This document shows, piece by piece, positions 16,733 to 24,614 of a DNA stretch of 24,614 bases. A model generated the notes under the pieces. That model worked only from the letters and a program-made list of their open reading frames with translations, was not told the origin of the DNA and did not search any database. A program made the translations under genes and the position numbers. Each line of letters opens with the position of its first letter. Positions within the stretch are counted from its first letter, which is position 1. The DNA is from an uncultured Colwellia sp. (lineage in GTDB: Bacteria > Pseudomonadota > Gammaproteobacteria > Enterobacterales > Alteromonadaceae), in assembly GCA_913020705.1 (NCBI GenBank), contig CAJWBY010000057.1, positions 1-24,614 on the forward strand, in the 5' to 3' direction.

Positions 16733-17107
16733 GTGAAAAAACAACGTCCTGTAAACTTAGATCTGACTACAATTAAAATGCATCCTTCGGCAAATGCCTC
16801 TATATTGCACCGTGTTTCTGGTGTCATTATGGTTTTTGCTATAGGTATTTTATTGTGGACACTTTCATTATCTTTATCTTCCGCTGAAGGATTTGCTCAA
16901 ATTCAAGCATGTCTTGATGGCTTCTTTTTCAAATTCATTATGTTTGGCATAATCTCTGCTCTAACGTTTCATATATTAATGGGTGTAAGACACTTGTTTA
17001 TGGACTTAGGCCACTTTGAAGAATTAGCTTCAGGTAATAGCAGTGCTAAATTTGCCATGGCACTTTGGTTTGTACTTACTGTCTTAGTAGGAGTTTGGTT
17101 ATGGTAA
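16733..17107 (+). CDS. sdhC: Succinate dehydrogenase cytochrome b556 subunit
   Basis: Membrane anchor of complex II, helping bind heme b and ubiquinone. From the GTG at 16733 the product has 124 residues (129 in E. coli) and begins VKKQRPVNLDL, as the family does. A reading frame open upstream to 16667 would add 22 residues unlike SdhC. AGG at 16723-16725 lies 7 nt before the GTG. Three membrane helices are visible (about residues 25-48, 64-85 and 103-124). SILHRVSG places the quinone-site Ser23 and Arg27, and His80 is at the heme-ligand position (E. coli His84). The 3' end overlaps sdhD by 7 nt. Confidence 0.95.
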   Translation: MKKQRPVNLDLTTIKMHPSANASILHRVSGVIMVFAIGILLWTLSLSLSSAEGFAQIQACLDGFFFKFIMFGIISALTFHILMGVRHLFMDLGHFEELASGNSSAKFAMALWFVLTVLVGVWLW

Positions 17108-17448
17108 ATAACATTGCTACTGTAGGCCGTAATGGCGTACATGATTTTATTCTTATAAGAACAAGCGCAATAATTTTGACGTTGTATACGTTATTAATCG
17201 CTGGTTTTTTTGTTGTTACCCCTGAAGTTACTTATGATGCATGGCATGGCTTTTTTAGCCTGATGTCTGTGAAAATAGCAACATTACTTGCTGTTTTATC
17301 ACTTGTTGTTCATGCATGGATTGGTGTTTGGCAAGTATTGTCTGATTACATCAAACCAGCATTTTTGCGTGGGTCATTACAATTTTTCTTTTCTGTTACT
17401 TTATTAGCTTACCTCGCGGCAGGCTTTTTAATTGTGTGGGGTGTATAA
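17101..17448 (+). CDS. sdhD: Succinate dehydrogenase membrane anchor subunit
   Basis: Second membrane anchor of complex II. The start is the ATG at 17101, inside the last codons of sdhC, giving 115 residues, the same length as E. coli SdhD. The opening MVNNIATVGRNGVHDFIL matches the family. His71 (heme ligand) and Asp82-Tyr83 (quinone site, in QVLSDYIKP) are at identical positions to E. coli. Three membrane helices are visible. The stop directly abuts the sdhA start codon, indicating translational coupling. Confidence 0.96.
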   Translation: MVNNIATVGRNGVHDFILIRTSAIILTLYTLLIAGFFVVTPEVTYDAWHGFFSLMSVKIATLLAVLSLVVHAWIGVWQVLSDYIKPAFLRGSLQFFFSVTLLAYLAAGFLIVWGV

Positions 17449-19218
17449 GTGAGCGTTCCAATTCGTGAATTTGACGCTATAGTTATTGGCGCCGGTGGTG
17501 CAGGTATGCGCGCCGCATTAGCTATTTCTGAATCAGGCAAATCTTGTGCCTTGATTTCTAAAGTTTTTCCTACTCGTTCTCATACTGTATCGGCTCAAGG
17601 TGGTATCACCGTTGCGTTAGGTAATGCCCATGAAGATCATTGGGAACAACATATGTACGATACAGTTAAAGGTTCTGATTATATCGGTGACCAAGACGCA
17701 ATCGAATACATGTGCAAAACAGGCCCTGAATCTATTATTGAACTTGAGAAAATGGGCTTACCATTTTCACGCACTGAAGAAGGTAAAATTTACCAACGTC
17801 CTTTCGGTGGTCAATCAAAGAATTTTGGTGGCGAACAAGCCGCTCGAACTGCAGCTGCTGCTGACCGTACAGGTCATGCTCTATTACATTGTCTGTATCA
17901 ACAAAATGTTAAAAACAAGACTAATGTTTACTCTGAATGGTACGCATTAGATCTCGTTAAAAATAGCGATGGAGCTGTTGTAGGTACTACCGCTATCTGT
18001 ATTGAAACAGGCGAAGTTGTCTACTTTAAAGCTCGTGCTACTGTCCTAGCTACTGGTGGTGCAGGACGTATATTCGCCTCAACTACTAATGCTCATATCA
18101 ATACCGGTGACGGTGTTGGTATGTCACTTCGTGCTGGCATTCAAATGCAAGACATGGAAATGTGGCAGTTTCACCCAACCGGTATCGCTGGTGCGGGTAC
18201 TCTCGTTACTGAAGGTTGTCGTGGTGAAGGTGGTTACCTTCTTAATAAAGATGGTGAACGTTTCATGGAACGTTATGCACCAAATGCCAAAGATTTAGCG
18301 GGTCGTGACGTTGTTGCACGTTCTATGATGACTGAGATTCGTGAAGGTCGAGGGTGTGAACATCCTCAATATGGTCCACACATTAAGTTGAAACTTGACC
18401 ATTTAGGTCGCGAAACATTATACAAACGCTTACCAGGTGTTTGTGAGTTATCTAAAACATTTGCCCATGTTGATCCAGCTGATGAACCAATTCCAGTAAT
18501 ACCTACATGTCACTATCAAATGGGTGGTGTTCCTTGTAACGTTAATGGTCAAGCACTAAATGTTGCAGCTGATGGAACAGAAACTATTGTTGATGGTTTA
18601 TTCGCAGTAGGTGAAATCGCTTGTGTTTCTGTTCACGGAGCAAACCGCTTAGGTGGTAACTCTTTACTTGATTTAGTCGTATTTGGCCGTGCAGCGGGTA
18701 ATTTCTTAGGAACTTACTTAAACGAAACTCAAAATGGTAAAGATGCCTCTGAATCTGATTTAGAAGCGTCGTTAGCTCGTACAAATCGTTGGGAATCTTC
18801 AACTAAAGGTGAAGATCCTGTACAAATTCGTAAAGACCTTCAAAAGTGTATGCAATTTAACTTCTCGGTATTTCGTGAAGGTGAAGCAATGGCTCAAGGT
18901 ATGAAAGAGCTAACTGAAATCAGAGCACGTCTTAAAGATGCACATCTTGATGATAAGTCTAGTGAATTCAACACACAACGTATTGAATGTTTAGAGCTTG
19001 ATAACTTAATGGAAACAGCATTTAGTACAGCAAAAGCGGCAAACTTCCGTACGGAATCTCGTGGTGCTCATGCTCGTGAAGATTTCCAAGACCGTGATGA
19101 TGAAAACTGGCTATGCCACTCGATTTACACGCCAGAAACTGAAGATATGACCAAGCGTTCTGTCAATATGAAACCTGTTCACCGTGACGCTTTCCCTCCG
19201 AAAGCTCGTGTATACTAA
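17449..19218 (+). CDS. sdhA: Succinate dehydrogenase flavoprotein subunit
   Basis: Oxidises succinate to fumarate and passes electrons via FAD to the SdhB iron-sulfur clusters. The 589-residue protein has the dinucleotide-binding GAGGAG (14-19) and His45 in [10 protein letters not shown] for covalent FAD. The catalytic residues are Arg286 (GRDVVARSM), His355 (CHYQMGG) and Arg400 ([10 protein letters not shown]). It begins with GTG immediately after the sdhD stop, with no gap, and the only ribosome site available is within the end of sdhD. Length is one residue over the E. coli protein. Confidence 0.99.
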   Translation: MSVPIREFDAIVIGAGGAGMRAALAISESGKSCALISKVFPTRSHTVSAQGGITVALGNAHEDHWEQHMYDTVKGSDYIGDQDAIEYMCKTGPESIIELEKMGLPFSRTEEGKIYQRPFGGQSKNFGGEQAARTAAAADRTGHALLHCLYQQNVKNKTNVYSEWYALDLVKNSDGAVVGTTAICIETGEVVYFKARATVLATGGAGRIFASTTNAHINTGDGVGMSLRAGIQMQDMEMWQFHPTGIAGAGTLVTEGCRGEGGYLLNKDGERFMERYAPNAKDLAGRDVVARSMMTEIREGRGCEHPQYGPHIKLKLDHLGRETLYKRLPGVCELSKTFAHVDPADEPIPVIPTCHYQMGGVPCNVNGQALNVAADGTETIVDGLFAVGEIACVSVHGANRLGGNSLLDLVVFGRAAGNFLGTYLNETQNGKDASESDLEASLARTNRWESSTKGEDPVQIRKDLQKCMQFNFSVFREGEAMAQGMKELTEIRARLKDAHLDDKSSEFNTQRIECLELDNLMETAFSTAKAANFRTESRGAHAREDFQDRDDENWLCHSIYTPETEDMTKRSVNMKPVHRDAFPPKARVY

Positions 19219-19229
19219 GGAGCATTGCA

Positions 19230-19940
19230 ATGAAACAAGTATTTTCGATTTATCGTTACAACCCAGATGTTGATAATGCCCCTTACATGAAGGACTATGA
19301 GTTAGAGATCTCTGAAGGCTCTGACATGATGGTGCTAGATGCCTTGATCTTATTAAAAGAAAAAGACTCTACATTATCGTTCCGCCGCTCATGTCGTGAA
19401 GGTGTTTGTGGTTCAGACGGTTTAAATATGAATGGTAAAAACGGATTAGCATGTATTACTCCGTTATCGGACTTAAAAACAAAAACAATTGTTTTGCGTC
19501 CTTTACCTGGTTTACCGGTAGTGCGTGATTTAATTATTGATATGACGCAATTTTATAATCAATATGAAAAAATTAAGCCATACTTAATTAACGATGGCAA
19601 AGAGCAACCAGCTCGTGAGCATTTACAAACTATTGAAGAACGAGAAAAGTTAGACGGTCTTTACGAGTGTATTTTATGTGCATGTTGTTCTACGTCTTGC
19701 CCGTCTTTCTGGTGGAACCCTGATAAATTTATTGGTCCTGCAGGTTTATTACATGCTTATCGTTTTTTAATTGATAGCCGTGATACTGCAACAGATGAAC
19801 GTTTAGATGATTTACAAGATGCTTACAGCGTATTTCGTTGTCATGGCATTATGAACTGTGTTGATGTTTGTCCTAAAGGATTAAATCCAACCAAAGCGAT
19901 CGGCCATATTAAGTCGATGCTAATATCGCGAGCAGTTTAA
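19230..19940 (+). CDS. sdhB: Succinate dehydrogenase iron-sulfur subunit
   Basis: Carries the three iron-sulfur clusters between FAD and ubiquinone. The 236-residue product has the [2Fe-2S] ligands Cys55, Cys60, Asp63 and Cys75 (the Asp ligand as in E. coli), followed by CILCACCSTSC (147-157) and CHGIMNCVDVC for the [4Fe-4S] and [3Fe-4S] clusters. The TAAGGAGC site lies 11 nt after the sdhA stop region and about 8 nt before the ATG. The operon continues to sucA after a structured 276-nt gap. Confidence 0.99.
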   Translation: MKQVFSIYRYNPDVDNAPYMKDYELEISEGSDMMVLDALILLKEKDSTLSFRRSCREGVCGSDGLNMNGKNGLACITPLSDLKTKTIVLRPLPGLPVVRDLIIDMTQFYNQYEKIKPYLINDGKEQPAREHLQTIEEREKLDGLYECILCACCSTSCPSFWWNPDKFIGPAGLLHAYRFLIDSRDTATDERLDDLQDAYSVFRCHGIMNCVDVCPKGLNPTKAIGHIKSMLISRAV

Positions 19941-19962
19941 TTGTTTGTATTAGTATAGAGGA

Positions 19963-19989
19963 AATACCTAAGCTAACTGTCTAGGTATT
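19963..19989 (+). repeat. Inverted repeat 1 in the sdhB-sucA gap
   Basis: AATACCTA (19963-19970) pairs exactly with TAGGTATT (19982-19989) around an 11-nt loop, 22 nt after the sdhB stop. There is no T-tract after it. Confidence 0.5.
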
Positions 19990-20000
19990 AGCTCGATAAA

Positions 20001-20037
20001 ATATCAGCGTGATTTGATTATCAAAAAGCGCTGATAT
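20001..20037 (+). repeat. Inverted repeat 2 in the sdhB-sucA gap
   Basis: ATATCAGCG (20001-20009) pairs with CGCTGATAT (20029-20037); an inner TGAT/ATCA pair extends it to 13 bp with a 5-nt bulge and a 6-nt loop. No T-tract follows, so read-through into sucA is expected. Confidence 0.6.
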
Positions 20038-20072
20038 ATTAATAATAAGTTTCAAAACAGGGTAATTATTTT

Positions 20073-20165
20073 ATCACAGGCAGTTTGTTCAAGTTCAAGG
20101 CGAAAGCATTGGGTTGACGTTAGTCAATGAATACTTTCAACCTAGAAATTGTTCGAAATGACAGA
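20073..20165. repeat. Imperfect long palindrome upstream of sucA
   Basis: The centre is TTGAC-GTTA-GTCAA (20114-20127). Outward, gaaagcatt on the left mirrors aatactttc on the right, then caagttcaagg mirrors cctagaaattg. The whole stretch of about 90 nt is an imperfect inverted repeat with small bulges. It looks like a dispersed intergenic palindromic (REP/ERIC-like) unit rather than a simple terminator. The family is not identified. Confidence 0.5.
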
Positions 20166-20216
20166 GAGACAATGATTACATTATTTTAGTTGCTTTACCT
20201 CAGCAAGGAACAGGCA

Positions 20217-23024
20217 ATGCCCGAAGGTACAATGAAGGCTTGGTTAGAGTCTTCCCATTTAAGTGGTGCTAACGCTACTTATATTGAAGAATTATACGAA
20301 TCTTATCTGGATAACTCCCAATCTGTTGCTACAGAATGGCGGGACCTATTCCAACAACTTCCAAAAATTGAAGGTGCTGACTTAGAGTTTAGGCATTCTG
20401 AAATCCGTAATGAATTTAAAGAATTAGCTAAGCAATCACATAAAACTGTTGTAGTTTCCAGTGGTGGTGATGCAAAACAAGTAAAAGTTTTACAGCTAAT
20501 TAATGCTTTTCGTTTTCGCGGACATCAAAATGCCAATCTTGACCCTTTAGGGTTATGGAAACGTGATAAGGTTCGCGACTTACAACTATCTCATCATGAA
20601 CTCTCTGAAAATGATTTCGACAAAGATTTTAATGTCGGCTCGTTTGCAGTGGCTCAAGACTCAATGAAATTGGGAGAGCTATATAAGGCCCTTAAAACTA
20701 CTTATTGTGGTTCTATTGGTGCGGAATATATGCACATTACTGATACAGATGAAAAGCGTTGGCTTCAAAACCGTTTAGAGTCTGTTCAGTCAAAGGCAAA
20801 GTTTTCTATTGAAGAAAAACAAGAGATCCTAAAAGGTCTTATTGCTGCTGATGGACTTTGTAAGTATCTCGGTGCCAAGTTCCCAGGAGCTAAGCGTTTC
20901 TCACTTGAAGGTGGCGATGCTTTAATTCCAATGCTTAAAGAGCTAATTACTCGTGCAGGCACACAAGGCACTAAAGAAGTTGTTATTGGTATGGCTCACC
21001 GTGGCCGTTTAAACGTATTAGTTAACGTGATGGGGAAAAATCCATCAAAGTTATTTGACGAGTTTGGCGGTAAACACGACGAAATATTAGCTTCTGGTGA
21101 TGTTAAGTATCACCAAGGTTATTCCTCAGATTTTGTCACACCTGGTGGTAATGTTCATTTAGCTTTGGCATTCAATCCATCGCATCTTGAAATTGTTAAT
21201 CCAGTTGTTATCGGCTCAGTTCGTGCTCGTCAAGACAGACGTGGTGATGCAGTTGGTGATACCGTTTTACCGGTGACAATTCATGGTGACTCAGCTATTG
21301 CGGGTCAAGGTGTTGTTCAAGAAACTTTTAATATGTCGCAAGCGCGTGCATTTAAAGTGGGCGGAACTATTCGCATCGTTATCAATAATCAGGTTGGATT
21401 TACTACATCAAATCCTGCAGATACTCGCAGTGGTGAATATTGTACTGAAATTGCAAAAATGGTTTCAGCACCTATTTTACATGTTAATGGCGATGACCCT
21501 GAAGCTGTTGTTTTGGCAACACAGATTGCATTAGATTACAGAAATGAATTTAAGCGTGATGTGGTAATAGATTTAGTTTGTTACCGACGTCATGGCCATA
21601 ATGAAGCTGATGAGCCAAGTGCAACACAGCCATTGATGTATAAAAAAATTAAGCAACACCCGACACCTCGTCAAATCTACGCACAACAACTTGATGCGGA
21701 AGGTTCAATCAACTCAGATAAATCTAACGAGTTAGCGTCTTATTACCGGAAGTTGCTTGATGAAGGGCAGTGTACGGTTGAGCAATGGCGTCCAATGACA
21801 GAGCATTCTGTTGATTGGTCTCCATACATTGGTCATGATTGGGATGATGATTACGACAAAGCAATTTCCGTTGAAAAATTGAAAGAACTTTCAGAAAAAT
21901 TGTCAACGTATCCTGAAACACATCCTGTTCAAGGACGTGTTAAGAAAATATATGATGATCGCGTTAAAATGGCTTCTGGTGAGAAGTTACTCGATTGGGG
22001 AATGGCTGAAAATTTAGCTTATGCATCGATTGTTGATTTAGGCAAGCGTGTCCGTATTACTGGACAAGACTCTGGTCGAGGTACTTTCTTCCATCGTCAT
22101 GCTGTTTTACATAATCAAGAAGATTCAAGCCAATACTTACCTTTGCAAAACATTCGTGAAGGGCAAGGTCCATTTGACATTCATGACTCAGTATTGTCTG
22201 AAGTATCGGTAGTTGCTTTTGAATATGGTTATACAACGGCAGAACCAGCAGGTTTAACTATTTGGGAAGCACAATTTGGTGACTTTGCTAACTGTGCACA
22301 AGTTGTATTTGACCAATTCATAAGTTCGGGTGAGCAAAAGTGGGGCCGTTTATGTGGTCTAACTATGTTACTACCTCATGGTTATGAAGGTCAGGGACCA
22401 GAGCATTCATCTGGTCGTCTTGAGCGCTTCTTACAATTATGTGCTGATCATAATATGCAAGTTTGTGTACCATCAACACCTGCTCAAGTATTTAATATGC
22501 TTCGCCGTCAAGTTGTTCGTCCTATGCGTCGCCCATTAGTTGTCATGTCGCCTAAATCATTATTAAGGCATCCTTTAGCAGTATCTTCATTAGAAGAACT
22601 CTCTACAGGTGTTTTCCATAATGTTATCGGTGAAGTTGATGATATTGATCCTAAGAATGTGGAACGTGTCGTATTTTGTAGTGGTAAGGTTTACTACGAA
22701 TTACTTGACCAACGTCGTAAGAGTGAGCAAGAAAATGTTGTTATCATTCGAATCGAACAGCTTTACCCATTCCCAGAAGAAGAGCTTCAAGCAGAATTAG
22801 CGAAATATCCGCATGTGAAGCAATTCGTTTGGTGTCAGGAAGAACCGCAAAACCAAGGTGCATGGTATTGTTCACAGCATCATTTTAGAGCGGCAATCCC
22901 TAAAGGTACTTATTTGACATATGCAGGTCGTAAGGCTTCTGCAGCACCAGCTGTTGGTTATATGTCAGTCCATGTAAAAGAACAACAAGCGCTAGTCAAT
23001 GACGCGCTAACTGTTGAAGACTAG
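20217..23024 (+). CDS. sucA: 2-oxoglutarate dehydrogenase E1 component
   Basis: Thiamine-diphosphate enzyme that decarboxylates 2-oxoglutarate and loads the succinyl group on the lipoyl arm of SucB. I chose the ATG at 20217 (935 residues; E. coli 933) since AAGGA at 20205-20209 precedes it and the family opening MKAWLESSHLSGAN follows shortly; an in-frame start at 20190 would add nine unrelated residues. Visible landmarks are VLQLINAFRFRGHQNANLDP, His261 in MAHRGRLNVLVNVMG, NPSHLEIVNPV, the ThDP-site GDDPEAV (425-431) and YRRHGHNEADEP. The C-terminal pyrimidine-binding domain is complete (QDSGRGTFFHRHAVLHNQ). Confidence 0.99.
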   Translation: MPEGTMKAWLESSHLSGANATYIEELYESYLDNSQSVATEWRDLFQQLPKIEGADLEFRHSEIRNEFKELAKQSHKTVVVSSGGDAKQVKVLQLINAFRFRGHQNANLDPLGLWKRDKVRDLQLSHHELSENDFDKDFNVGSFAVAQDSMKLGELYKALKTTYCGSIGAEYMHITDTDEKRWLQNRLESVQSKAKFSIEEKQEILKGLIAADGLCKYLGAKFPGAKRFSLEGGDALIPMLKELITRAGTQGTKEVVIGMAHRGRLNVLVNVMGKNPSKLFDEFGGKHDEILASGDVKYHQGYSSDFVTPGGNVHLALAFNPSHLEIVNPVVIGSVRARQDRRGDAVGDTVLPVTIHGDSAIAGQGVVQETFNMSQARAFKVGGTIRIVINNQVGFTTSNPADTRSGEYCTEIAKMVSAPILHVNGDDPEAVVLATQIALDYRNEFKRDVVIDLVCYRRHGHNEADEPSATQPLMYKKIKQHPTPRQIYAQQLDAEGSINSDKSNELASYYRKLLDEGQCTVEQWRPMTEHSVDWSPYIGHDWDDDYDKAISVEKLKELSEKLSTYPETHPVQGRVKKIYDDRVKMASGEKLLDWGMAENLAYASIVDLGKRVRITGQDSGRGTFFHRHAVLHNQEDSSQYLPLQNIREGQGPFDIHDSVLSEVSVVAFEYGYTTAEPAGLTIWEAQFGDFANCAQVVFDQFISSGEQKWGRLCGLTMLLPHGYEGQGPEHSSGRLERFLQLCADHNMQVCVPSTPAQVFNMLRRQVVRPMRRPLVVMSPKSLLRHPLAVSSLEELSTGVFHNVIGEVDDIDPKNVERVVFCSGKVYYELLDQRRKSEQENVVIIRIEQLYPFPEEELQAELAKYPHVKQFVWCQEEPQNQGAWYCSQHHFRAAIPKGTYLTYAGRKASAAPAVGYMSVHVKEQQALVNDALTVED

Positions 23025-23043
23025 TGAGTAAGGAATAAAATAA

Positions 23044-24525
23044 ATGACAATTGAAATTAAGGTTCCCGTTTTACCTGAATCTGTTGCAGATGCAAGCGTA
23101 GCTACTTGGCATGTACAAGTAGGTGATAAAGTAACTCGTGATCAAAATCTCGTCGATATTGAAACCGATAAAGTGGTTTTAGAAGTTGTTGCAATTCAAG
23201 ATGGTGTTATTACTGAAATATCACAGCCTGAAGGGGCAACGGTATTAGGTGATCAAGTTATCGCTATACTTTCTGATGGGCAAGCTTCTGCTTCTGCTTC
23301 AGTAGCAGCTCCAGCTGCTGCACCTGCTTCCGCAGCAACATCTGTAAATGTTATCGATATTATCGTTCCGGTATTACCTGAGTCAGTAGCTGATGCAACT
23401 GTTGCTACATGGCATGTAGCTGAAGGGGACACTGTATCAGTTGACCAAAACTTGGTTGATATTGAAACAGATAAAGTGGTACTCGAAGTCGTGGCTCAAG
23501 ATAATGGAGTGATTGGAAAAATCATCCACGCTGAAGGTGATACAGTATTAGGTTCACAAGTTATTGGTCAACTAAATGCTGGTGAAACTGCAGGCGCTCC
23601 TGCTGCCTCAGCTGAAGAAGCAATAAGTGCTGATGAAATTGCAAGCCCTTCTGTTCGACGTTTAATGACAGAAAAAGGTTTAACTGCTGCTAATGTAACT
23701 GGCACAGGTAAAGGTGGTCGAATTTCTAAAGAAGATGTTGAAGCGGCTGTAAATTCTTCAAATATTAAACCGGCTGCACCTGTTGCGGCGAAAGCTCCTG
23801 CTCCTGTAGCGCAAGACCTTGGCGAACGCACTCAAAAACGTGTACCGATGACACGTTTACGTAAAACTATTGCTAAACGTTTATTGGAAGCTAAAAACTC
23901 CACAGCAATGTTAACAACGTTTAACGAAGTTAATATGAAGCCTATAATGGATCTTCGTAAACAATATAAAGACTTATTCGAAAAAACTCATGACACACGT
24001 TTAGGTTTTATGTCGTTTTATGTTAAAGCTGTTACTGAAGCATTAAAGCGCTTTCCAGCGGTAAATGCATCAATTGACGGTGATGATATTGTTTATCATA
24101 ACTTTTTTGATATCTCTATTGCTGTATCAACACCACGAGGCTTAGTTACACCAGTATTACGTGATGCTGATCAATTAGGCATGGCAGCAATTGAAAATGG
24201 CATTCGCAGCCTAGCTATTAAAGGTCGCGATGGTAAATTATCAATTGAAGATATGACAGGTGGTAACTTTACAATTACTAACGGCGGCGTATTTGGTTCA
24301 TTACTTTCAACACCAATCTTAAATTTACCGCAAGCGGCTATTTTAGGAATGCATAAAATCCAAGACAGACCAATGGCTGTTAACGGAAAAGTTGAAATAC
24401 TACCTATGATGTATTTGGCACTTTCTTATGATCATCGCTTGATTGATGGCAAAGAATCAGTTGGATTTTTAGTCGCTATTAAAGAGTTACTGGAAGATCC
24501 AACACGTCTACTTCTTGATATTTAA
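23044..24525 (+). CDS. sucB: 2-oxoglutarate dehydrogenase E2, dihydrolipoamide succinyltransferase with two lipoyl domains
   Basis: Core of the 2-oxoglutarate dehydrogenase complex, moving succinyl from lipoamide to CoA. At 493 residues it is about 90 longer than E. coli SucB (405). The extra length is a second lipoyl domain: domain 1 at about 2-78 with Lys43, domain 2 at about 103-179 with Lys144, each lysine in [11 protein letters not shown]. An Ala-rich hinge (about 80-100) separates them. Next come an Ala-rich linker, the E3-binding domain ([14 protein letters not shown], about 200-236), another Ala/Pro linker and the catalytic domain (about 258-493) with YDHRLIDG, His464 and Asp468. TAAGGA at 23029-23033 precedes the ATG by 10 nt; the gene lies 19 nt after sucA. 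Confidence 0.98.
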   Translation: MTIEIKVPVLPESVADASVATWHVQVGDKVTRDQNLVDIETDKVVLEVVAIQDGVITEISQPEGATVLGDQVIAILSDGQASASASVAAPAAAPASAATSVNVIDIIVPVLPESVADATVATWHVAEGDTVSVDQNLVDIETDKVVLEVVAQDNGVIGKIIHAEGDTVLGSQVIGQLNAGETAGAPAASAEEAISADEIASPSVRRLMTEKGLTAANVTGTGKGGRISKEDVEAAVNSSNIKPAAPVAAKAPAPVAQDLGERTQKRVPMTRLRKTIAKRLLEAKNSTAMLTTFNEVNMKPIMDLRKQYKDLFEKTHDTRLGFMSFYVKAVTEALKRFPAVNASIDGDDIVYHNFFDISIAVSTPRGLVTPVLRDADQLGMAAIENGIRSLAIKGRDGKLSIEDMTGGNFTITNGGVFGSLLSTPILNLPQAAILGMHKIQDRPMAVNGKVEILPMMYLALSYDHRLIDGKESVGFLVAIKELLEDPTRLLLDI

Positions 24526-24554
24526 TCAAGAAAAATAAATATTTTGATTTAGAC

Positions 24555-24602
24555 TATAGTATTAGCTCTAAGGACTTTGTTCCTTAGAGCTTTTATACTA
24601 TA
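24555..24602 (+). terminator. Long hairpin after sucB
   Basis: An exact 11-bp stem (24564-24574 with 24581-24591, 6-nt loop) is followed by TTTT. An outer 8-bp arm TATAGTAT (24555-24562) pairs with ATACTATA (24595-24602). It may be a weak terminator or a read-through processing signal. The T run is only four bases, and sucCD, usually next, lies beyond the window. Confidence 0.6.
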
Positions 24603-24614
24603 ATCGGTCAACTT

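Noticed and set aside
17065..17100. Longer sdhD start within sdhC
   Set aside because: The ATG at 17101 gives exactly the E. coli length and N terminus; the upstream residues are simply sdhC in another frame.
1..24614. Search for CRISPR arrays, insertion sequences, integrase/att sites, toxin-antitoxin pairs, tRNA and rRNA genes
   Set aside because: No regularly spaced repeats, transposase or integrase motifs, tRNA-like cloverleaf ends or rRNA segments were seen; the region is mainly conserved housekeeping genes.

Overview
The window is an A+T-rich chromosomal segment from a marine-type gammaproteobacterium. Protein similarity to E. coli is close and nearly collinear: infB-rbfA-truB-rpsO-pnp-nlpI, then csdA/csdE/tcdA, then gltA with sdhCDAB-sucAB. 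The low G+C and the lineage-specific departures (double-lipoyl SucB, a gene between rpsO and pnp) suggest Alteromonadales (Colwellia/Thalassotalea-like). That placement is an inference from sequence character, not a database result.

Bases 1-8996 form the translation and RNA-metabolism block on the + strand. It holds infB (5' end cut by the window edge), rbfA, truB, rpsO, a spermidine-synthase-fold gene of unknown function, pnp and the lipoprotein gene nlpI. Hairpin terminators follow infB, rpsO and pnp, so the block is cut into several transcription units. rpsO has its own extended -10 promoter and a structured leader.

Bases 9000-14760 are the more variable part. Just after nlpI lies a membrane-anchored protein with Sel1/TPR-like helices and a zincin motif (HELTH...D), which I do not recognise as a named gene. 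It is followed by a 55-aa hypothetical gene on the - strand, a CsdA-CsdE fusion (cysteine desulfurase plus its sulfur acceptor) and, convergent and overlapping by 3 nt, tcdA, the partner of that sulfur system. Next come an 89-aa two-helix membrane protein (- strand) and a GlxA-type AraC regulator (+ strand).

Bases 14980-24614 are the TCA-cycle block. gltA (- strand) is divergent from the sdhCDAB-sucAB operon (+ strand) across a 411-nt regulatory gap carrying a near-perfect 18-nt palindrome at the predicted gltA -35. sdhC/sdhD overlap and sdhD/sdhA abut. The sdhB-sucA gap holds three successive inverted-repeat structures, the last a roughly 90-nt imperfect palindrome. The SucB subunit has two lipoyl domains instead of the single one in E. 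coli. The window ends just after sucB, beyond a long hairpin.

No rRNA, tRNA, CRISPR array, insertion sequence or phage gene was seen. The strongest candidates for something undescribed are the zincin next to nlpI, the methyltransferase-fold gene between rpsO and pnp, and the intergenic palindromes.
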